Below, in pieces: positions 17,489 to 25,496 of a DNA stretch of 64,000 bases. The position numbers and the translations under genes were made by a program. The notes below the pieces were generated by a model that had not been told where the DNA came from, made no database searches, and saw only the letters and a list, made by a program, of their open reading frames with translations. Numbering within the stretch: position 1 is the stretch's first letter; every line of letters begins with the position of its first letter. This stretch comes from Bacteroidota bacterium (GTDB lineage Bacteria > Bacteroidota > Bacteroidia > Bacteroidales > UBA4417): positions 18,946 to 82,945 of the forward strand of contig JACAAZ010000022.1 of the NCBI GenBank assembly GCA_013376995.1, read 5' to 3'.

Positions 17489-18517
17489 TCAATGGTTAAG
17501 GAAATCCAGGATTGTTGAAATATATACAGTGGGCTGTTCTACTGAAATCGAATGACCGGCCCCGGGAACGATAACCAGCTTGTGATCCTTGAAAAGCTCA
17601 AGGTATTCAGTCGAAAAGCCCCATTTCAGGTTATCACATTGCCCTTTCATCTCAAGCAGGGGAACTTTGCAATTTCTTAGCAACGGCCGGGGATCCCTGG
17701 TAGCAGACAGACTGGCCAGCGTCATTAGCTGAACATAAAATCCACCTCCGCCCTCAGCCTTAGGTGCGAGGGTTGTATCACAAACCACTGATTTATTAAG
17801 CTCCTGGTTCAGGAATGTTTGGTAACTATCGGCTTCTTCATCGGGAATAAGTTTCTTGCCAAATGCAACCGAATACCAGGATGTAAACCGCATCCGCAGG
17901 TTGCCGGCTTTCCTGTTTCCTTCTGCATTTGATGCCTGGGGAGTTTTCAAATGAAGACTGTCAGGGGCATTGAGCCCTGCCAATTCCACCCTGATCGGAG
18001 GGATGGGCCCCGGCCCGGTGAGGATAAGCTTTTCAACCCTGTCCTGGTGCCTGGCAGTATATAAAACAGCAAGCATGGCGCCCCAGGATTGCCCAAGAAG
18101 AATCACCTTTCCTGTTCCTATTTTATCAATGATTGCTGCCAGGTCTCTTACATGCCGTTCAGCTGTATAATCCTCAATATTATGCAGTTTCCCGGATGAG
18201 CCACTTCCTGCCTGGTCGTAGAGGTAAATATCAAATCCTGCATCTGCGAGGGGCGCTAATGAATTTACCCTCCGTTCAGAAATAAACCCTCCGGGGCCGC
18301 CTTGCAGGAAAATGACTGGAGTAGGGCGATGCAGGCCTTTGGCGGGAATATGAATAAAGCCGATCTTCGAGCCGGTTGTCAATGACCAGAATTGAGTCCC
18401 CGGAACCTGATGAAAAGCCGGGACATTATAGTGCCTTGGGTTGAAAATGATTCCTGACAGAATACCAAGCATCAGCAATACTCCCAATCCAACTAATCGC
18501 CAAAAATTCCTCTTCAT
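17489..18517 (-). CDS. Alpha/beta hydrolase, proline iminopeptidase-like (S33)
   Basis: 342 residues with an N-terminal hydrophobic segment (LVGLGVLLMLGILSGIIF) that should anchor or export it. The fold is shown by the HGGPGG-type oxyanion block (FLQGGPGGFIS), the nucleophile elbow GQSWGAML, a late Asp region and the final GAGHSISVEQP containing the catalytic His. Proline iminopeptidases and related S33 hydrolases share these blocks. It forms an operon with the regulator (1-bp gap), behind a -7 box at 18589-18596. In a glycan locus it might remove an acyl group or peptide from the substrate, but nothing in the sequence fixes this. Confidence 0.75.
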   Translation of the reverse strand: MKRNFWRLVGLGVLLMLGILSGIIFNPRHYNVPAFHQVPGTQFWSLTTGSKIGFIHIPAKGLHRPTPVIFLQGGPGGFISERRVNSLAPLADAGFDIYLYDQAGSGSSGKLHNIEDYTAERHVRDLAAIIDKIGTGKVILLGQSWGAMLAVLYTARHQDRVEKLILTGPGPIPPIRVELAGLNAPDSLHLKTPQASNAEGNRKAGNLRMRFTSWYSVAFGKKLIPDEEADSYQTFLNQELNKSVVCDTTLAPKAEGGGGFYVQLMTLASLSATRDPRPLLRNCKVPLLEMKGQCDNLKWGFSTEYLELFKDHKLVIVPGAGHSISVEQPTVYISTILDFLNH

Positions 18518-18588
18518 TATGCTAGCTTATAAGACCGGGGTACAACCCGTTTAAGATCAGTCTTTCTGGATGTGAAATCCATACTCCC

Positions 18589-18596
18589 CAAATTTA
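18589..18596 (-). promoter_or_regulatory. Predicted -7 box TAAATTTG of the hydrolase-regulator operon
   Basis: Minus-strand TAAATTTG matches TAnnTTTG and lies 71 bp upstream of the hydrolase ATG. The two-repeat operator is not present upstream of it, so the regulator operon appears to be expressed independently of its predicted targets. Confidence 0.45.
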
Positions 18597-18654
18597 AAGC
18601 AAAATGGGTGGAATAACAGGTTCCCCTAAGAAAACTGAAAATTTACAGGAAAAC

Positions 18655-19884
18655 CTAGAATGTCTTGTTTTTTACCAATGGTCGGGCCCATATCCCGATA
18701 CTGAAAATATATCCGAGTGTGATAAAAAGGAAGAACATTGCACTTTTCAGCCCTATCAACTCACCAAGTCCGCCAATAAGCAAGGGAACAACTGCACCGC
18801 CCAGGATTGCAGTACAGAGTATTCCTGAAAAGGTACCATGATGAGATTCAACAGAGTTGAGTGCCAGTGAAAATACCACCGACCACATGACGGAAGCAAA
18901 AAAACCAGTTACCGGGAATGCGATTATAGCTACCGAAGCGCTTCCGGTCAAGGCTATGACAAGGGATAGGATTGCCCCCGTAGTGAAGATCAGGAGGACT
19001 TTCCGGCTATCCATGAGTTTTAAAAGCAGAAGTCCCAATAAGCAGCCAACTGTCAATAGTCCCCAGAAATAGGAGATAACATCAGCTCCTGTAGTTTCTG
19101 GATTCACCCCATGATATTGCTGAAGGAATTTGGATGCCCAGTTGGCAATTCCCTGTTCAGTCCCAACATAAGCAAATATCCCGATGAAGAAGAGAATCAC
19201 GTACCTGTTCTTAAGCAGCTCTTTGAAAGCCTTGCCGGTATCAATTTTTTCATCTTCCTTTAACTCTACCTTTGGGAACTTAACAAGCCATATAACCATT
19301 ATAATGACCAGCACAGTGAGGGCAAAAACCCAGTAAAGTGATGCCCATTCCAGGTGAACCGGGACAATAGGATCCAGGATGCGGGTAACGAATGAACTCT
19401 GGCCGGAATGTAAATTCTTGACCAGGTAACTGTATAACTGCGGGCTTAGAAAAGATGCTGATCCAAAAACAAGCTGTGCAAGTACGGAATAAAACGCAAA
19501 ATGTTCTTCTCCGCCGGATTCCCTCAACAATGGATTGATTGCTACCTGCAGCATCGCCATACCTATGCCGATTAGGAAAAGAGACGGCAGGGCCACTGAA
19601 AACCTTGGAAACAGGGCAAACATCAACGCGCCAATAAAAGCCAGGCAAAATGCCATGATCATGACTGTCTTTTCCGAATATTTTTCTATGAGCACACCGG
19701 CGGGAATAGACATGAAACCATATGCCACAAAAAACGAGAATGGAAGAAATCCCGCCAGCCCGATCCCAAGATTGAAGCTCTTAATCATATCCGGAATGAG
19801 CGGGCCAAGAATGTTTGTTAGAAATGATATTACAAAAAATATCAGTAGTATCAGGATGACCATTACAGCACTCTTCTGTTTCAT
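18655..19884 (-). CDS. MFS sugar transporter (FucP/NagP-like)
   Basis: 409 residues with about twelve predicted membrane segments in two halves of six separated by a loop near KFPKVELKEDEKIDTGK. The overall pattern is that of the FucP/NagP sugar:proton symporters that Bacteroidota use to carry monosaccharides over the inner membrane. The start at 19884 is chosen because ATGA overlaps the stop codon of the GH2 gene, a sign of translational coupling; an upstream ATG in the same frame at 19917 would give an overlap of 37 bp. As the third gene of the ROK-GH2-MFS operon it probably imports glucosamine or GlcNAc released in the periplasm. Confidence 0.85.
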   Translation of the reverse strand: MKQKSAVMVILILLIFFVISFLTNILGPLIPDMIKSFNLGIGLAGFLPFSFFVAYGFMSIPAGVLIEKYSEKTVMIMAFCLAFIGALMFALFPRFSVALPSLFLIGIGMAMLQVAINPLLRESGGEEHFAFYSVLAQLVFGSASFLSPQLYSYLVKNLHSGQSSFVTRILDPIVPVHLEWASLYWVFALTVLVIIMVIWLVKFPKVELKEDEKIDTGKAFKELLKNRYVILFFIGIFAYVGTEQGIANWASKFLQQYHGVNPETTGADVISYFWGLLTVGCLLGLLLLKLMDSRKVLLIFTTGAILSLVIALTGSASVAIIAFPVTGFFASVMWSVVFSLALNSVESHHGTFSGILCTAILGGAVVPLLIGGLGELIGLKSAMFFLFITLGYIFSIGIWARPLVKNKTF

Positions 19885-22517
19885 AAGATCTCTATTTTTT
19901 GATTTGAGATATTCCAACCTGAAATTGTCAACCTGGGTTCACTTCCTTTTAACGAACCTTGTGGAACCAGGCACTTGATACTTCGCTTTTCACCAGGCAT
20001 CAGGCTGAAAAAGTTGTCGTCCCAGAACAAGGGATATATCAGTTCCCCTTTATCATTTTTCAGTTCAAGGTGGCAGAAGAAAGCGACATTACTGCCGGGA
20101 TTTTCAAGCTGAACATCCAAAACCTGCTCCTTACCTTTCAGGGATTTTTTGCATGAAGTTCCGAGTTTCGCCGCTGGCATTGAGGATAAGGCAGAATAAT
20201 CAGCATAATCTTTCATGGGAGTATAGGCCCAAAAGGTTTTGTCCCAGGCATATTCATCTTTTTTATCGGATAGCCAGTAGAAATTATCTGAGATTCTTTT
20301 GCCCGTTTTGTCAGTGATTACAAGCGAAAGGAACGATGCACCTTTTATGAAACCAGGTTTATAAATCAAGCTGGAAGTATTGTACCGCAAGGCAACATCT
20401 ACATCTTTTCTGATAATTTCATGTGACTGTGCATTCAGCCAGGTCATGCTTGCTTTAACAACACCATCTCCCTCTGCATGAAGCGGAGACTCATTGACAA
20501 GGTAAATCTCCCCTGATCCATAATCATACACCAGCTGAATAGGTTCATTTGCCTTTTTTGCAGCGTAATATGCAGAGGTAGGAAGGAGGTTATAATCATA
20601 TAACTGCCAGAATAGTGAAGGCCATGCCGAATTCAACATCCACTGGATAATGCCTGTTGTTTTGGGTATCCTGCTTCTGAAAGCCTCAAACATAGCCTTC
20701 AGGGCTTCGTAACCCTGCATATCGGATTTCACAAGGTAATCGTCAAGACTAGCAGGCTTACCATACCTAGCAGTCAGTGCATCATTAAATACATTCATAG
20801 TGTTGAATGCCTGTTTCGAATGAGTGCAATGATAATTCCAGGTATCATTTAACGGCCATAATTTATCTGCAGGGATCATTTTCCGGACAGATTCCAGGAC
20901 CGGAACCTGCGGGCCCGGGCCAGTCTCGGTATTGAACCCGAAAGCACCGCCATTGATCGTATCTGTATACCAGTAATTGGGGGCCACATATTCATAGGGG
21001 CCATTCATTTTAACACCGGTGGGGCCACTAACCTCACTCTTCCGTGTGCTGGCAGCAGAAAGGTACGGCCTGTTGTCAAGGCTGCTTATCATACCGGCAT
21101 ACTGTTTCTCCAGTTCCGGCCTCGGGCATTTGTCGGATCCTACAAACCACACAAATATACTCGGGTGATTTCTAAGCCAGAGAAGCTGGTCACGGAAAGA
21201 ATTTATTGCAAGGCCCATATCTTCCTTCGACTGTATCCCGCCAAATTCATCGCAGGCTTTTCCGAGGTATTCATCCCATTCCCAATGACAGCTCCATCCA
21301 ACCATAGCAAGAATCCCGTACTTGTCGCAGAGATCATATATTTCGGAAGAATTCCCCCAAAACCCCTCAAAACGGATTGTGTTCAGGTTCATGTGCTTCA
21401 CATATTGCACCTGGATTTCCAGGCTTGCTGAACTGTCGCGGAGAAAAATATCGTCAGCCCAGCCAGCACCTTTAATAAGAACTTCCTTGCCATTCAGTTT
21501 AAAGCCCTTATAACCGTGTTCATTCACATACGATTGTATATCCCTGATCCCGAAGGTCACCGACCTTTGGTCCGAAAGCTGCTCATTGGTAAGCAGAGAC
21601 AATTCAAGATGGTATAGTTCCGGGGTCCCGAGATTGTTGCACCACCAGATTCGTGGGTTCAGAATCTTCAGGGCCGGGATATTGGAAGGATCCAGGGAAA
21701 TAATTCGGGTTTCCAGAGGCTTGAGGTTGACAGGAAAGCTGAATTCAATTTTGCCAATTTTACCTTTGAGCAGGCAATTTCGCTTTTTAGGGGAGAGATT
21801 ATGAATTTCTGTTGATATGGTTAAATCGGCTTCTTTAAGGGTTTGGATATTTAGACTTGGCTGGACATGGTTGTTTTCAAGTATTACAGGTCCTGTTGTT
21901 TCCAGGTAAACTCCACGCCAGATTCCCATATTTTCATCTGTCGGCCTTGGATTCCAATCAACAAAACCAATATTGAAATCCCCGGGTTTAGCTTTACTCA
22001 CCTCTACGGCCAGGACATTTATACCTTTTCGAACCAGTGAAGTAACATTCAGCTCATATCTTCTGAAAGGGCCAAAAATGCTATCGCTTGACGCAATCTG
22101 CTTCCCATTCAGCCAGATATTTGCGTAATAATTCAAGCCATCAAACCGAAGAATGACCTGTTCTTCCTGGTATTTTTCATTTATACGGAATTCTTTTCGG
22201 TACCACCAGGAATCATCGAAAGGGGTTTTGTCAATATCCTGGTAGTTTTTACCCATGAAAATATCATGATACAGCCCGTTTCGGGTTAGATTGCCCATAA
22301 CGGTACCCGGAACCTCCGCCGAATACCAACCTTTTGTGCTTATTCCGGGTGAGGAGATAGAAGCTCCCTCTCCCTTGATCTTGCCTGATTGCTGTAAACT
22401 CCATCCCTTTTTCAACTCAATGTTGCCTGGTTTCAGTTGTTTGTTTTGTGCCACTGAGAAAAGTGCCAGGAACAGGATCAGGGATAACAAGGTAGAAAAT
22501 CGGAAGATGATGGTCAT
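19881..22517 (-). CDS. GH2 exo-beta-D-glucosaminidase-like glycosidase
   Basis: 878 residues with a signal peptide and the GH2 order: jelly-roll (about 40-210), immunoglobulin-like domain, TIM barrel (about 330-650) and C-terminal beta domains. In family 2 the acid/base is usually in an Asn-Glu pair; here it is Ser461-Asp462 (VGSDKCP), the pair that defines the CsxA-type exo-beta-D-glucosaminidase subfamily. The nucleophile is Glu531 in NTETGPG, 69 residues later, close to the spacing known in CsxA. The VDWNPRP...NMGIWRGV segment is also typical of that subfamily. It should release GlcN from the non-reducing end of chitosan-type oligosaccharides in the periplasm. It is co-transcribed with the ROK kinase and MFS transporter. 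Confidence 0.82.
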   Translation of the reverse strand: MTIIFRFSTLLSLILFLALFSVAQNKQLKPGNIELKKGWSLQQSGKIKGEGASISSPGISTKGWYSAEVPGTVMGNLTRNGLYHDIFMGKNYQDIDKTPFDDSWWYRKEFRINEKYQEEQVILRFDGLNYYANIWLNGKQIASSDSIFGPFRRYELNVTSLVRKGINVLAVEVSKAKPGDFNIGFVDWNPRPTDENMGIWRGVYLETTGPVILENNHVQPSLNIQTLKEADLTISTEIHNLSPKKRNCLLKGKIGKIEFSFPVNLKPLETRIISLDPSNIPALKILNPRIWWCNNLGTPELYHLELSLLTNEQLSDQRSVTFGIRDIQSYVNEHGYKGFKLNGKEVLIKGAGWADDIFLRDSSASLEIQVQYVKHMNLNTIRFEGFWGNSSEIYDLCDKYGILAMVGWSCHWEWDEYLGKACDEFGGIQSKEDMGLAINSFRDQLLWLRNHPSIFVWFVGSDKCPRPELEKQYAGMISSLDNRPYLSAASTRKSEVSGPTGVKMNGPYEYVAPNYWYTDTINGGAFGFNTETGPGPQVPVLESVRKMIPADKLWPLNDTWNYHCTHSKQAFNTMNVFNDALTARYGKPASLDDYLVKSDMQGYEALKAMFEAFRSRIPKTTGIIQWMLNSAWPSLFWQLYDYNLLPTSAYYAAKKANEPIQLVYDYGSGEIYLVNESPLHAEGDGVVKASMTWLNAQSHEIIRKDVDVALRYNTSSLIYKPGFIKGASFLSLVITDKTGKRISDNFYWLSDKKDEYAWDKTFWAYTPMKDYADYSALSSMPAAKLGTSCKKSLKGKEQVLDVQLENPGSNVAFFCHLELKNDKGELIYPLFWDDNFFSLMPGEKRSIKCLVPQGSLKGSEPRLTISGWNISNQKIEIL

Positions 22518-22610
22518 GTTAACACGGTTGACAGAATGTGACTACAAAAGAAACCAGCTTGTTAATAATTCCCCCTCATAAAGATAGGAATGATAAGGAT
22601 TAACTATTAC

Positions 22611-23438
22611 TTATTTCACTAAGGCAGCGGCTCCAAGAATTGCAACATTTTCAAGTTTCGACTGCAGGATATTTAGCCGTTTAACAGATTCCGGGTAAGG
22701 AAACCCTGCGACGATTTCACGCATTGATTTTTCAAAATATGGATAGGCCTTCGAAATTGATCCTCCCAACATAATAAGCTGAGGATCAAAGGCAAACATT
22801 ACAGTTTGTATTAAAATACCAAGGTGGTGACCAAAGTCTTCCCAGATCAGCTTTGCCCGTTGTTCTCCGCGTATTGCTTCCGAATTAGCCTCAGCGGCTG
22901 TAATTCCAAAGTGCTTTTCAAAAAACCTGCTGCTTGTATAATCCTCAAAAATAGAATCCAGGTAAGGAATAGAACCTACTTCTCCTGCACCACAGTTATT
23001 TCCCTCATAGAGTGTGTCATTGATTATGATGCCCGCTCCAAGACCTGTCCCCATAGCAAGGGCAACAATTGAAGAGCAGGATTTTGCTTCGCCATAAAGA
23101 TGTTCGCCCAAAACAAGGCAGTTAACATCATTATTCACAAATACCGGGATGTGGAATTCGTCTTCGAGTATCTTCTTTAAAGCAACCTCTTTCCAGGAAG
23201 GAATATTAGCCACCTCGTATACAATACCATTCTTGCTGTCAACCAGCGAAGGAACTCCGATCCCCAGGCCTTTCACCTTTTCATTCACCAGTGGGGCAAT
23301 TGAATTTATGAGTTGCCGGATGGTAGATGAAAATGAATCCTTCTCTGTAAGTGATGATTTATTCAGGGAGATAATTTCTCCATCATTCACTAATCCTGAC
23401 CTGATATTTGTACCTCCTAAATCAACGCCAATGATCAT
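22611..23438 (-). CDS. ROK family sugar kinase, probably acting on an amino sugar
   Basis: 275 residues, no DNA-binding domain, so an enzyme and not a NagC/Mlc-type repressor. The phosphate-binding DLGGTNIR is at residues 6-13, the catalytic Asp104 is in VNNDVNCLVLGE, and a second glycine-rich block GTGLGAGI follows. The usual zinc site (His of GExGH plus the CxCGxxGCxE motif) is missing: the region reads GAGEVGSIPY and no Cys cluster follows. Some ROK kinases lack this site. First gene of the operon with the GH2 enzyme and the MFS transporter; expected to phosphorylate incoming GlcN or GlcNAc in the cytoplasm. The specificity is inferred from context. Confidence 0.82.
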   Translation of the reverse strand: MIIGVDLGGTNIRSGLVNDGEIISLNKSSLTEKDSFSSTIRQLINSIAPLVNEKVKGLGIGVPSLVDSKNGIVYEVANIPSWKEVALKKILEDEFHIPVFVNNDVNCLVLGEHLYGEAKSCSSIVALAMGTGLGAGIIINDTLYEGNNCGAGEVGSIPYLDSIFEDYTSSRFFEKHFGITAAEANSEAIRGEQRAKLIWEDFGHHLGILIQTVMFAFDPQLIMLGGSISKAYPYFEKSMREIVAGFPYPESVKRLNILQSKLENVAILGAAALVK

Positions 23439-23492
23439 ATTTCTTTTTATTTGGAATAGAATGAAACTGGATTATACATTTCTTACTACATA

Positions 23493-23557
23493 CAAATCTA
23501 GGTGATCTGTGAGAAAAAGACGCAGGAAAATGCGTATCAAAATCTTCAATTTGCGCA
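23493..23557 (-). promoter_or_regulatory. Operator-promoter of the ROK-GH2-MFS operon
   Basis: A -7 box TAGATTTG (minus strand, 23493-23500) lies 54 bp upstream of the kinase ATG. Direct repeats AAATGCGTA (23528-23536) and ATTTGCGCA (23549-23557, plus-strand view) are again 21 bp apart and 27 bp from the box. The spacer shares ATCTTC(A) with the other two sites. The farther repeat is perfect while the one nearer the promoter has two changes, so this site may be weaker. No -33 TTG is present. Confidence 0.72.
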
Positions 23558-23592
23558 AAACAAGATTCTGACTTATCCACAAGCAAATGACT

Positions 23593-25254
23593 TTATTGCT
23601 TCCATTTAGGTGTTCGGTAATGAATTCCCTGATCATCCATATAATTGAAATGAGGCTTCATCCGCGCCTGAAACGACTGCCAGGCCTGGGTGGAAGACCA
23701 ACTTGCTTCGGATAATGCCTGCAATGCAGGGAAAACAATCTGTTCGAACTTAGCCTCCGAAGGAATAATCTCTGTCCAAACACAACCTTGCAGGCCAATG
23801 GTCTTACCTGAAACAGCGGCATTGTATTGATCTGATGGTTTGAAATTATACAGGTCCTCCAATGACTGGTCATCATTATTACTGGAGAAATAAAAAGGAT
23901 ATGCCGCACTTATAATAAGAGAATTCCCGTTAGCCGCACACCTGGCGGGAGAATCGGTAACCCAGTCGCGCCAATACATCAGAAGCAATTGGTTGTCAAT
24001 TGTGCCTTCAATTACGTCATCCCAGGCAATCACTGTTTTCCCTTTTGATTGAAGATGTGACTGCAATTGTTTCACGAAATAGTTTTGTATTTCCTTGGCA
24101 GAATGCATATTATGTTCCAGCATAAACGCGTGGCATTCCGGAGAAGCTGACCAGGTTGTAGTTTCAACTTCATCACAACCAATATGCACCAGGTTTGAAG
24201 GGAAGAGCGCTATGATTTCATCCCATATATTAAAAGCAAAATCCATAGTTTGCTGGTTGCATGGACAGATTGGATAAGAAAAATCTGCTCCCCAACCGGT
24301 TGAATCTGTACAGGATAACCAGGGATATGCCCTTATGGCAGATGACATATGGCCTGGCATGTCGATTTCAGGTATAATCTCAATGAAATGAGCAGAAGCA
24401 TACGTAATAATTTCTGCTAAGTCTTGTTTCGAATAATATCCCCCATATTGCCTTTTCCCATTGTGTTCCCTGGTAAACCTCTCATCCAGCGTATAGGACG
24501 GGTCTGTCTTTGCCAATTCAAGACAGGTAGAGTCATAGGAATTAAAATCTCTCCAGGCTCCTGTTTCTGTAAGTAAAGGATACTGATCAATTTGTATTCG
24601 CCAGCCCTGATCGTCGGTCAGGTGAAGGTGAAGTTTATTAAGCTTGTAATATGCCATCCAATCAATGACCTTTAAGAGGTACTCTTTTGTAAACATATGC
24701 CTGGCCAGGTCTACATGTAATCCCCTCCATACAAAAGCTGGTTGATCATCAATTTTCAAACAGCCAAGTTCAATTTCGTTCACCTTCTTACCGGCACAAG
24801 CATTCCAAACCATTTGCCTCAGTGATTGAGCAGCATAAAATGCAGCTCTTGGGCTTCCAGCCCGGATATTGATATCCTGCTTCCCAATCTCAAGCTGATA
24901 CTGTTCTTCCAAAAGATTTCCATCCAGGGTAAAAATGATATTTGCACCAGTTCCCGGGTTATCTTTCCTTTCAATTTTGACCCTCATTATATCAGAAAAG
25001 GTATTTTCTATGAGGTCGATAGCCCGGGTAAAAATCGTATTGTTAACAATAACAGTGGTACTGTCGATTTTAAGATATCCTTCAGAAGAGATTACACTTT
25101 TAGGCAAAGGAATGATACCATGAAAATGGTAGGGAATCGCCGGTTGATTTTCCGAATTCTTTTTACAGGAATAACAGAAGCTGGCAACAACAGCTATACC
25201 AATCAAAAGGCAAAACAATCCAACCGTATGCCTCAAAATTCCAGTTATTGACAT
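23593..25254 (-). CDS. GH20 beta-N-acetylhexosaminidase (lipoprotein)
   Basis: 553 residues: hydrophobic N-terminus ending in FCYSCKK, which looks like a loose lipoprotein box; a GH20b domain (about 45-160); and the GH20 barrel with the catalytic pair Asp361-Glu362 in HIGCDEVE and the substrate-binding LHLHLTDDQGWRI block. It should trim GlcNAc or GalNAc from the non-reducing end while anchored to a membrane. It is a tandem paralogue of the next gene. A -7 box TAAGTTTG lies 37 bp upstream of the start codon, without the shared operator. It precedes the ROK operon promoter on the same strand. Confidence 0.88.
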   Translation of the reverse strand: MSITGILRHTVGLFCLLIGIAVVASFCYSCKKNSENQPAIPYHFHGIIPLPKSVISSEGYLKIDSTTVIVNNTIFTRAIDLIENTFSDIMRVKIERKDNPGTGANIIFTLDGNLLEEQYQLEIGKQDINIRAGSPRAAFYAAQSLRQMVWNACAGKKVNEIELGCLKIDDQPAFVWRGLHVDLARHMFTKEYLLKVIDWMAYYKLNKLHLHLTDDQGWRIQIDQYPLLTETGAWRDFNSYDSTCLELAKTDPSYTLDERFTREHNGKRQYGGYYSKQDLAEIITYASAHFIEIIPEIDMPGHMSSAIRAYPWLSCTDSTGWGADFSYPICPCNQQTMDFAFNIWDEIIALFPSNLVHIGCDEVETTTWSASPECHAFMLEHNMHSAKEIQNYFVKQLQSHLQSKGKTVIAWDDVIEGTIDNQLLLMYWRDWVTDSPARCAANGNSLIISAAYPFYFSSNNDDQSLEDLYNFKPSDQYNAAVSGKTIGLQGCVWTEIIPSEAKFEQIVFPALQALSEASWSSTQAWQSFQARMKPHFNYMDDQGIHYRTPKWKQ

Positions 25255-25291
25255 ATTCTATATTTTTAGATTCAATCGCGTTTCATTTCTA

Positions 25292-25299
25292 CAAACTTA
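25292..25299 (-). promoter_or_regulatory. Predicted -7 box TAAGTTTG of the second GH20 gene
   Basis: Minus-strand match to TAnnTTTG, 37 bp upstream of the start codon at 25254. No ATTTGCGYA repeat is present at the expected distance. Confidence 0.45.
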
Positions 25300-25496
25300 A
25301 TTGAGTATTAGGAATAAATCACAGGAATATACATGTCAAATCCTTCGACTTGTTAAAACGTCTTATCAATTCTAAATTGAATGAACTTTAGCGAGTAATA
25401 AGGTGTTCGGGGAAATTATTCTAATCGTTCCTAAGGTCAGGGAATAAGCTAAAATTGGTTTAAGAATGAATACCAGAATTTCTAAAAGCCGCTGTC

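Noticed and set aside
22611-23438. NagC/Mlc-type repressor
   Set aside because: There is no helix-turn-helix domain before the ROK fold; the protein starts directly with the ATP-binding motif.
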